Assembly: GCF_014633365.1 (NCBI RefSeq)
Contig: NC_068338.1
Coordinates: forward strand, 52,215,716 to 52,279,715
Origin: Diospyros lotus
Lineage: Eukaryota; Streptophyta; Magnoliopsida; Ericales; Ebenaceae
Reading direction: 5' to 3'
DNA length: 64,000 nt
Below, piece by piece: positions 1-10,300 of the stretch (position 1 is the stretch's first letter; every line of letters starts with the position of its first letter). A program made the position numbers and the translations under genes. Below the pieces are notes generated by a model. It saw only the letters and a list, made by a program, of their open reading frames with translations, searched no databases and had not been told where the DNA came from.

Positions 1-1
1 G

Positions 2-220
2 TCTTCCCGGTTTAACATAGCCGGCTTGATTCACACTATTAGTCCAGTTTCGATTATCCTTAACTTGTTGTAAAACTCCCAATTGGTTGCGAATTCGCTC
101 CAATTGCTGCTGCATTGTACGAGTTATTTCTCATTGTTCTTCTATTGCTCTCCAAACCGCAAGCTGCCCCTGATCACCGTCACGAGGCTGGTTGCTATCG
201 TTACTTTCAAGATTCGCCAT
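2..220 (-). pseudogene. Ty3/gypsy-type gag N-terminus, broken, at window edge
   Basis: Read on the minus strand, an ATG at 220-218 opens a frame beginning MANLESNDSNQPRDGDQGQ. It continues as a Gln/Arg-rich helical stretch (LERIRNQLGVLQQ) typical of the start of plant Ty3/gypsy Gag. One in-frame TGA at 133-131 interrupts it, possibly from CGA, so this copy is probably dead. A degenerate primer binding site (TGGCATCAGAGC on the minus strand, 239-250; the usual form is TGGTATCAGAGC) lies just upstream of the ATG, as expected. The rest of the element is beyond the left edge. It probably sits in the second intron of the DUF1218 gene. The Gag assignment rests on position, the PBS and composition. 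Confidence 0.5.
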
Positions 221-238
221 TTGATTGGTTGATGAATC

Positions 239-250
239 GCTCTGATGCCA
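239..250 (-). other. Degenerate tRNA-Met primer binding site
   Basis: The minus strand reads TGGCATCAGAGC, one base away from the plant initiator tRNA-Met PBS. It lies 18 bp upstream of the gag-like ATG and marks the end of a minus-oriented 5' LTR at higher coordinates. The LTR's outer boundary was not found. Confidence 0.5.
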
Positions 251-556
251 CCTGATGCAGCGTGTAGCGCGTGTGTGAAAAAAAAAATACCAAAATAAAC
301 TCTTGAAAAAACAAACTTCAATGGCCGAATCTTGGTTTTCAAGAAGACGGAAAAACAATATTGTTTTGCTAAAAAAACCTAAATAGGTTACTGAAATTTG
401 TATTGAGAAAATTTGATTACAAACTCTAGATCCTAGGCATATTTATAGTATTTGGTTAATCCAAATCTATCTAATATTTGTAAACAAAATCTAACCAAAA
501 TCCTAATAGAAATAAATCCTAAATAAAAGTCAACTAGAATCCTAATAAAAATAAAA

Positions 557-662
557 CCCTAATCAAGCATGAAATAGAATCCTAAATCAAGTAGAAACAT
601 AAAGTAGAATCCTAAATCAAGTAGAAACATGAAACAGAATCCTAAATCAAGTAAAATTCTAA
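557..662. repeat. 30-bp tandem repeat inside putative LTR
   Basis: About three copies with a 30-bp period, starting near 577, 607 and 637. Each begins GAATCCTAAATCAAGTAGAA and a degenerate copy precedes them. The array lies upstream (minus strand) of the gag fragment, so it may be part of that element's LTR. The stretch 663-1338 shows no gene. Confidence 0.6.
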
Positions 663-1338
663 AGTTTAAGAAGTATTAAAATATTGTTTCGGCGTGGTCG
701 GGTCGGCTTTGGGCCAGGTCTTGATCGGTGACTGCATCAATGCTTTAATGCGTTTCATGTGTCACTTTGAATGAGAATGCAAACTGTTCAAATTAAAACC
801 TTAATGCCTTGCAAGCAAAATCCCTTCAGAAGAATTTCCAGTGTTTCCTAGGTATGCGGTCTTGCTTCGTCTTTCAAGATTTCCCTTCAGAATAATCTAT
901 TTTCTCACACACATCTTAAAACAGCAAGAAAACACATAGCGATCAAACAGTCTGGTTTACTGAAGGGGATTGGAATCACAGAGTACTGGATATATTTAGC
1001 AAATTGAAACAGTAGGCAAAGGGCATAATGCTGATTTCTCTGATCATAAATGATGAATATGCTAAGATGAGATGAATGGCCTGAGAGATAATTTTTTCCA
1101 GAAGACAAAAATATTAAAACAAGATTACACCATTATATGTACAATAGGTGCAGAAATGCCTCGAGCAGGCAAAAAAATTTGGTTCCCAACCACGGGGTTG
1201 GTGTCACAAGCTCACAGATGGTGTAACCCATAATTCACACAGACCTCTGAAGGGCCCATTCTTGGATTTTCTATTGAGGAATTGTTTTGGGAACACTTGG
1301 ATTAACAGATGTATTACCGAGTCAAAGTTGAGAGTTAC

Positions 1339-4300
1339 CAAGACACAATAAAGCAGATCAGGGCTACTGGCCAATTAGGGTTTGACTGATGAGGACCTCT
1401 TCTGCAACAACAAATACACCCACTCATGACACTGATGATAATTTGAGCAAGCAAAAGAGCCATTGCTGCAGCGACCCCAAGACCCACAGCTGGGCTGCTC
1501 CCGCTGGGGTATTCACACGTGGTAGAAGAGAGAAACTGAACCTGAGAGGCCTGAGAATGAATAAAATAGTAAGATAAATAACAGCAGAAACCACCAAAGA
1601 GACCAAAGATCTGCATAGCTAGGAGAGTACATAAAGAGATCAGCACAATCAGAATTCTACAGACTACAAAGAGGTTGTTAACCTCTTAGCATGATAATCC
1701 AAAACCATGTCAAGAGCTATCGAGGTCCAAAACATAGAAATGGATGGATAGAACATACATTTGGTGCAAGTAATGTCAATACCATGCCAAGGACTACTAA
1801 GGTCCAAAACATAGAAGTGGCCATATAGAAACCAAAAAAACAAGCACGCATGTGTTAAACAAGCACTGTCAATAGTGAAAATGCTAAATCCTTCAAAATC
1901 AACAAAGGAACCAATAAGATCTTGTAGATATTTTACCAAGTTAATCCACAAATTTACAAGCAAAAGCAATTGAGATTATTACAGGCTATTAACACATAGG
2001 AGCCAAAAAGTAGGGGTTTCATGGAAGCAATGATAAGCAGTGAGTAATCATCAGGCTGTCAGATACATGGGAGGGAGAGAGGTAGCAGTGAAGAAGTTTA
2101 CACGGTCTATTAGAGAGAGAGAGAGAAGGTAATCCTGAAAAAGAATCCATTCTGAGTGGATTCTTTACGTAGGACATCTGAGCCTCAGGCCAAAGTTAGA
2201 CCTCTTGGGTCAAGCGCTATCCAAGGAGAAGTGGCTTCACCTGGGCTTGACAAAGTTAACATCTCTCTCTCTCTCTCTGGTCACAAGTCCCTCTGAGCAA
2301 GATAAAAGGTCCCAAGGCCCTAACACATCCTAGGTCTCAAGGGGAGGGTCTAGTAAATATAAAGGTCAGAAAATGCTTGGACGTTCCAAGCATGGAGCTC
2401 ATCACATGACAGTTGTACCAGAGTAAAGTTGAGATTTGCTTAAATAGAAGGTTGGCTGGCCAAGCTATGGTACTCAAGCTGTATTCAGGCAGAAAGGCAT
2501 GGCTAAGCTTACTTCAAAAGTCACCCAAGAGGCTAACACGTGGTTGATTTATTTTGATCCACATCAAGGGTCTGCCATTTGGCAATCATCAAGGAAGTAT
2601 CCACTGGGATAATCACATCCTTCAGTATATGCTGAAAAACTTGGGACAAACAGTGGTATGAAGAATACCGTTGCTCATTGTAGGGTCCCCATTAGAAGGT
2701 GCAGCAGCAAGGAGAAGCAGGCAGCCACCTAACCTGTGATTTAATTTTTATCAAGTAGCTTCCTGGCCTTGGGGCATGACTTTCGCCCTTGACATCCAAA
2801 GTGTCAACCATGATACAAAATGGAGATGCTTCCTAATGTAAAAATAGCAACAGGATAGAGTATGAATAAAGTAAAACCTTCTGCTTCATGCCACTGTGAA
2901 AGGTTGTAAACAGACCAAACCACAAGAAATTGACTACTTAAGCCTTGTTCAGTATGTTAAAAGCCTCTTTTTGACCAAGTGCTTCAACACAATTTGATGT
3001 TTGTCAATTTTCAGAGATCAACTCAAGTTGTGATCAGCTCAAGCAAAGCTCATTGGAGATTCGTTCAAAAGACAATCCAAGCTTGGATAAGCTTTCACTC
3101 TTATTTGCAAACCTGCTACAAAATTGGTCTTGGCTCTTTTACAGCTCTAGTGTCTTAAATTTTTTGCACAGCCAATTCCAAACACAACAAGGATTTCAGA
3201 TAGGTTGAGACTATAGAAAAGGTATATGATATCATGATGAATTGTGGAAGTACCAAGAAACCTGATTGATAATGCATGTAACCTTTGTGGACTGCCATTT
3301 AATAAAGAGCATTCTTCATATCTGCTTAATTACGAAGAGATGAGAACTTGGATATCACAGGCGAACAGACATTTTTTTTATGCCAGATGTCTCATAAAAG
3401 AAGCTAGAAGAGTAGCCCAAAACAAGAACCAGCTTTAGGATAGCACTTTGTGAAACTAGAGTGTAATTCCCCTCCTTTAATTCAGAACACAATAGTGGCC
3501 TTAGGTTACCTCTGATACCACTTGTAACACCACAGGTCCTAGCACAAAAGTGCTAGCTGAAGGTGACTTATGGGCTCATTTGACCAAGTAATATACCCAA
3601 GACCTCCCCAATAAACTACCGATGTGGGATTGGATTGTCACAGGTAGCCATTTCATGTGAAATGACAGACATTATTACAGTCTATAGATTCTTTAGCAAG
3701 ATTGCAGAGGAGAAATTCTATCAGTAAAACAAGAACTGTAGGAACACAAGGGAAGTGACTTAGAAAATCAACCGGGTCTACAACAAGTATTACAAGTGGT
3801 ATCAGAGGTAGCCAAGACCTCCCCAATAAACTACCGATGTGGGATTGGATTGTCACAGGTAGCCATTTCATGTGAAATGACAGACATTATTACAGTCTAT
3901 AGATTCTTTAGCAAGATTGCAGAGGAGAAATTCTATCAGTAAAACAAGAACTGTAGGAACACAAGGGAAGTGACTTAGAAAATCAACCGGGTCTACAACA
4001 AGTATTCCACTAAACCTGAATTATTATTATTTTCAATTCTCCAACATAGAGAATTTGTGAGTCCATCTTAACATAAAAACCAATCAAATTCAGGCACCTT
4101 CATTTTATGAAGAGGCAGGGACCACAAGCATGGATAAGTTATTATTTCCTTGCAAATGGGGTTCACAATATAAACAAGATTTTCAGTGCCATCACTAAGC
4201 TATGCACCAGAAAACGGGAAGATGTGATGGTAGGCAACTTATGTGGAAGAAACTCTTGTTGTGGTATTGCAGAAGGCAACATACACAGTGAAACTTGCAA

Positions 4301-7300
4301 ACCTAAAGCAGAAGATATAACCAGAATCCAGAAATACAAGTTTGTAAAAAGGTATACTTTCCTACTTAATCATTCAGATCCTTTAATAGGAGTTAATAGG
4401 CAATAAACCAGCAATGCAGATACAGAACTAAAAACACAAGTGAGTAGTTTAGTGATTAATGGGTGCTTGCAAATAGAACAAGCAACTCGGTGTTGTGGCA
4501 GATGCCCTGGATAATGAAATATGAATATTTCTCATCAAAAAGATAAAACAGTAGTCTTTATCATGTGTCACGATCTTGGGCATTATAGGGGCGAAGCTGT
4601 AATTGAGTAACAATTATAGTTAGGGGGTATCTTTGTAATTTGGTTACAGCACATGGGTGTTGTTATTCTGTTATTTCCCTTTTTGTCTTGTAGCTTAGTT
4701 GGTTAGAGAGTTTTGTTTGGTAGCTAAGTGAGACTGGCTATATACATATTGCCTCAGCTGTAGGAAGGGGATATGCAAAATTTGAATGAATTCTTAATTC
4801 TCATTTCTCTCTAAGACTCTCTCCGATCTCCCTCAAGTTCTTCCCCTTTCTCTCAATATCTCTCCCTCTTCCTATTGATTTTCCCCCTCCTACAATTCTA
4901 ATTTCTTCTCCCAATTCCTATCACAACCTTAAGTTCTTAACTAACCCTAGGGTTGTGACAAATGGTATCAGAGCTGTTCGTTCCTCGGCTATCCTCTGCT
5001 AAGTAATTCTAGCATCGTAGTAGCAATCAGCGTCCGACGAATTTCCGGTGAGAGAAGCGAACTCTTGAGGAGCTGCAATAGAGTTGATCGAACTCATAGG
5101 GAGCTCCAACAGAGTCAATCGAACCCTCAGGAGACCGCAACAAAGCTCGTCCTAAGCCTTTGATTAGTTCGACTACAACTAAGCGGCAGTCCTCAGCTGT
5201 CAAACTAGATCTGGACGATTTCGGAAGGCGGTTTCCAAAGGGAATTCGGGCAACTCCTAAGGCCATATCAGAGTCGCTAAAGCAGAGTTAGCGAATTCGG
5301 GCCGAAGCGAAGATGAGTGAATTCTGAAACCAATGACGGTGATTGGGCGAGTAGGAAGATGCGACTCTCTGTGAAATCGATCGAGTAGAGGTTTAAGGTG
5401 GAGTTGGACGGCAATTGGAGTGGGTCGATAGGCGAGCATACTTGAAGCGTCGCGAAGATCCACCGGACTTGAGCCCATCATCGATCAATACAGAGGAGAA
5501 TTCGCGATTAGTGTGGGAGTCCGCCAAAGGAGGAGACGTGGACATCTAGGTGGGTCGCGACTGGAGTGAGCAACTGGTGCAAGAGTTCCAAGCGATCGCA
5601 GTTTGGTCGGGCAAGGAAGTTAGTGTTGCAGCCGAGTTAATTGCAGTGGTCTGGTGATTGTGCAGCGGGTTCCTCACGGTGGTGCAATGGGTGTCGCGGT
5701 CATTTTCAACGGTCAGTGATTGGGCAGAACCAGAAGAAGGACCCGAGGTGAGTCCAGTAGTCTGGGCGATTTTGATTTGTTGTGATCGAGTGTTGGAAAC
5801 GATTGCACCAGGCGATTCCGACGAAGCTTCCAGCGACTCCTAGAGCAGTTTAGGTTGAGTGGAAATTGCAGTCGAAGCAGATTTGGAGTGTTAGACGATG
5901 ACCAGAGGTGAAGCGAACGGCCCAGAGGGTTGCGATTGTCCAAGGCTAGTGTGAGTCTGTTGGTCGTGGAGCGGACGGCCCAGCGAGTTGCGACCAGTCT
6001 GGAAGACCAGTCCGATAAGTTTCCTACAGGTGCGGCTATGTGCTACGGTTTTGGTTGCCTTCCGACTCGTGTTGGTGAAGCAACTGAGGGGGGTTCGCTG
6101 CCGTTATCCATTGCAATTGTTGATGGTGGCGCATGCGATTCTCTTGGGCTGTTGTGACGCTCCAGACTTAAAGGCGAAGCCAACCCAATCTCTACGGATT
6201 CCGTTTGAGGCGAATTAAGTATGGGCGACTTCTTGAAGCAGTGGGTGAGGTGGCGTTCATTAGCCATAAGCCACAGAAGCGGATTATAGGTTGCCAACTG
6301 CTTTGAGGAGATTTTTGGTTGAATCTCATAATTGATTCCGATGACTCTCTGTGGGATTGATCAAACAGAGATTCAAGGAGATTTCTGAGAATTCAAAGAA
6401 CTCATCGGAAGCCGCAACAGATTCTCGGATCCAATTTATTCTCGGGGCCACTAAAGTGTGAAGTAGGTGTTGGACGATGATTGGGTAATAGCAGCTCTTG
6501 GCTGTGGTTTTGATTTGAGTGGAAGGCAGAGAAATCAGTTTCTGTAATTAAAGGAGGAAGATGGACAGCTGAGGCCGAACTGATTCAATCAAGTTCTAAA
6601 AGTATTTGCACGGCAGAAACTTGAGATTTGGAGCAGCTGGGAGTGGATTGTGGAAGGCGAATTTGGAGGGGTGATTCTTGGCTGTGAATTCCAGCGCTCT
6701 TTTTGGCGGTAGTTCCAATCAAATCCTAGGCTGCTAGTAAGGTAAACAAAGGTTAATTTTGGCTTGAATTTTGGGATAATTTGTTTGAAGAAGAGCAGTA
6801 TGTATATAGCTCATTGGTCTTCAAAGTATGCTGATTGTGAAAAATCAGCTAAGGGGAGCAGTGCATGTAGGAGAGCATGGGAGCCTCAATTGCAGCAGAA
6901 AAATCCTTCATTTTCAGTTGAAATGGGGTTTCAATTGCAGCCGAAGGATGCTGCATTTTCAATGGAATGTCCTGCTCGTGAAGCCTTGGGAAGTAGCTCA
7001 CGAAGGAGTCCAATGGAGTCTCAATCGCAGCAGAAGGGTGTTGTATTTTCAGGGGGACGACCTGATCATAAGGCCATTGGTAGCAGTGCATACATGGAGC
7101 AGATGGGCCCTAAATTGCAGCAAAATAATGCTTCATTTTCAGCTGGAATGGAGCTTCAATGGCAGCCAAAGAATGCTGCATTTTCAGTTGACCAGAAACA
7201 TCAAATTTGGAAAAAGAAGTTTGAGAATGAGACTAGCCGAAGGGACAAAGGAACCAGCAGAGGGTTTGATGAAGAGTGCAAGGAATTCGGTCGAATGTTT

Positions 7301-10300
7301 CGCGAGAAGTTGCAAGAGTTTGCAATGATACTATCTAAGGAGTATCATTACAGTTTTCCCGCCGAATACTTTGATGACTATCATGGGAGTTTTAATAAGG
7401 AGGAATTTCTTAAAATGGAGAAGCCGAAGAAGAACAACATTGCTGAAAGTAAATCCTTGGTGTACTCCAGCTACCAACAAGTAAAGGTATTTCCACTTGA
7501 GGAGGCCCCTACTAAAGATATGGAAGAGTCTAAACGTATTGCTCCCTTGGTCTTGGCTATGGAGAGGGCTGAGGAGTGCATGGAAGAAGAGATTGGGGAG
7601 GAGGAAGTGGAGGATGGCACTCAATTAGTTGGCAACTTCTCAAGCATTGCCACTAGAGCTGAGACTCCTGATGCCATTGATCTCTTGAAACAGTAGAATA
7701 AGGAGCCTAAAGAGAAGGAACAAAGGATTGCATTAGACACCTTGCTTGGAACATCTCACATGTATGTCATTGGCACGGACACAGAAGACAAAGCAAAGGT
7801 AACATTGCAGTAGGAAGAGTTGGAGGATGGGGTTGTAGGACTGATAGCGCATTTGGAACCATTTTTGACAGTACTAAGGAAGAGGTGGATGGCTGAAATT
7901 GGTGTGGCAACAAGACATAATGTTGTTGTTGATGAGGAGAAAGAAAAGAGAAGGCAAAAGAAAAGGAAAAAACAAGATAAGAAGAAGGAAAAGCGAAGAA
8001 GAAACCGCTGGGTGAAGAGGGGCATTGGATAAAGAAGCAACGGCTAGGTGGTAATAAGTTTCTTGGGGACAAGAAACATTTCAAGGGGGGGAAATTGTCA
8101 CGATCTTGGGCATTATAGGGGCAAAGCTATAATTGAGTAACAATTATAGTTAGGGGGTATTTTTGTAATTTGGTTACAGCACATGGGTGTTGTTATTCTG
8201 TTATTTCCCTTTTTGTCTTGTAGCTTAGTTGGTTAGAGAGTTTTGTTTGGTAGCTAAGTGAGGTTGGCTATATACATATTGCCTCAGCTGTAGAAAGGGG
8301 ATATGCAAAATTTGAATGAATTCTTAATTCTCATTTCTCTCTAAGACTCTCTCCGATCTCCCTCAAATTCTTCCCCTTTCTCTCAATATCTCTCCCTCTT
8401 CCTACTGATTTTCCCCCTCCTACAATTCTGATTTCTTCTCCCAATTCCTATCACAACCTTAACTAACCCTACGGTTGTGACATCATGTTTAGCAGCTTTA
8501 GCCTAAACTGTGTTTTGGGAAAGCCATCCTAAAAAAGGTGTCAAGATTGCAAATGGGAAACAAGGTATTCCATTGAAAGATTTGGTATTTTGACACCTAT
8601 AGTAACAATACCAATCATAAAAGCAAAAAAGAAGATCAACTGACTAATATGAAATTTTGAAGTCTAAAATTGCAAGCAAATATCAATAATGTGCAATTAA
8701 TTATCTAGAATAGCAAAAAAATTTGAAAGCATACAACAACAAATAAATAAAAGCAAAAAAAAAAGGATTCTAATGCTACATAAAATGTGATTACAGATAT
8801 TTTTTTAAATGTCTGACAGCTACACTCCTACATGGCTAAGGGACACTTCATCAAATTAAATGAACACACAAACTTCAGAGCAACTCCAATGTTGGACACC
8901 AAATTTAGCGCCAATTTGGTGTCCAACAGTGGTTTACATCAAAATTTTTAACACCAAATTGGTGTTGTCTCCAATGTGTAACACCAAATTGGTGTAAAAG
9001 AGAATCTTTAAAGAATATTCTATAAATAAATATTTAATAAATACTAATAAAAATGTTATTGCTTTTTATTATATTATTGAATTTTTGCATTAAGAATATT
9101 TTCTTTCTATTAAGTAATTATTAAAATAAAAAAATTCATATACATAAACAAAAATAGTTCATTTTATATTAACATGGTATTTATAAAATATATTAAATAT
9201 TTTAAAATATATTCAATATTATACTCATTTTATAGATCTTAATAAAATATTTCTATCGGTATACATTTTTTATAACAATTTAATTTATATTTCTAATTAT
9301 TAATCAAAATATACAAATATAATAAAAGTGATAAAGGATATAAAGGGAATAAGTTGTTTTGAAGTTATACAAAGAGGGGTAAAATTGGAAATAAAATGAA
9401 AAAGAAAATTTGGTGTTGGTGAATAGTATACTATTCACTCAACACCAAATTTGGTGATTGAAAATTGTGCCCAACACCATTTTGTTGTTTTCGTTGGAGA
9501 GGTTTTTGCGCCAAATTGCAATTGGCGCTGGAAATGCCGCATTCGTTGGAGATGCTCTCAGAGAGTTGTACGAATATGTTTGATCAGCCATCATTGCCAG
9601 GTGTGCCCTAATTTTAGCATCATAGCAAAGGTACTCTCCAGTCTCAACACCCTCTCCCCAAGATTGCCTAGGTAACGTTACACTTACTCCTTAAAATATC
9701 ATTTGGTAATGGAATGCAACTACATTTTAGAGCCCTTACAACCACTCTTCATTTCCATGACCTTCTGTACAGTCAAAATCTCTTCCCTCGTCCAACAAGG
9801 GCATAGCATTGTGTACATCGATAATTATGGTCAAATTTTGTGTAAGGGAGAAAAATTATAGGATGGCCTTGCTGCTATCAAAATGCCCTCCATTCCTTCC
9901 ACGTGGAAAATTGCTTAGATTTGCTATGTGCTTATGTTGTTTACTCATAAAAATTAAAAACTACATTAACAGATTCAATTTGTTTTTAATCAGGCTCAAC
10001 AGATTTAGAGATAAAATCTGCAGGTTGGTGTTTTTTTATGAATAAATCAGAATCAGTCAAGAGCCAGTCTTTGAAGAAAGGGGAAAAGGGTGGCCAATTG
10101 TGCCTTGGTAAATTATTCACAGTAATCTAATGCAACCATTAATAGATCAATGTCATGGCATGTGCAAATAAAGAAGTCAGATTATAGCAGATATGATATC
10201 TGAAGTCAAAGTCAGAGAATATGACAGATTTGAACATTAAGAAAATCACTGAGAATTTTTGTACCAGAAATCGCCTCCCCACACTGAACCACTGATTGAT

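Larger units (their letters stand above)
3507..4006 (-). mobile_element. TRIM-like LTR remnant with a duplicated segment
   Basis: Minus-strand reading gives a 120-bp LTR-like unit (3642-3523) that begins TGTGACAATCC and ends GTGTTACA. It is followed directly by AGTGGTATCAGAGG, a PBS-type sequence for tRNA-Met. A 195-bp segment starting inside this unit (3597-3791) is repeated, apparently without mismatch, at 3812-4006. The 20-bp spacer between copies contains the PBS-type sequence again in the opposite orientation, giving a 21-bp perfect inverted repeat (3507-3527 and 3790-3810). There is no coding capacity. It resembles TRIM elements (short LTRs, PBS, no genes) that have been rearranged. Class is fairly likely; exact ends are uncertain. 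Confidence 0.5.
4566..8482 (+). mobile_element. Complete non-autonomous LTR retrotransposon (no pol)
   Basis: The element is 3917 bp. The 5' LTR is 4566-4960 (395 bp) and the 3' LTR 8096-8482 (387 bp). Both start TGTCACGATC and end GTTGTGACA, so the tips are inverted (TGTCAC/GTGACA). The flanks carry a perfect 5-bp target duplication, TCATG (4561-4565 and 8483-8487). PBS TGGTATCAGAGC at 4963-4974 matches initiator tRNA-Met; the polypurine tract AAGGGGGGGAAAT is at 8083-8095. The LTRs differ by about 10 substitutions and one 8-bp indel, suggesting a fairly old insertion. The 3.1-kb interior has no protease, reverse transcriptase, RNase H or integrase, so it must have moved using another element's proteins. 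It holds one unknown reading frame (6764-8032). It lies in intron 1 of the DUF1218 gene, in the opposite orientation. Confidence 0.92.

Noticed and set aside
905..1108. Minus-strand 67-codon frame as DUF1218 exon 3
   Set aside because: No hydrophobic helices or family motifs; the missing exon is likely outside the window.
6849..7328. Overlapping frames within the LTR-element ORF
   Set aside because: Out-of-frame shadows; the 6764 frame is longest and has clear repeats.
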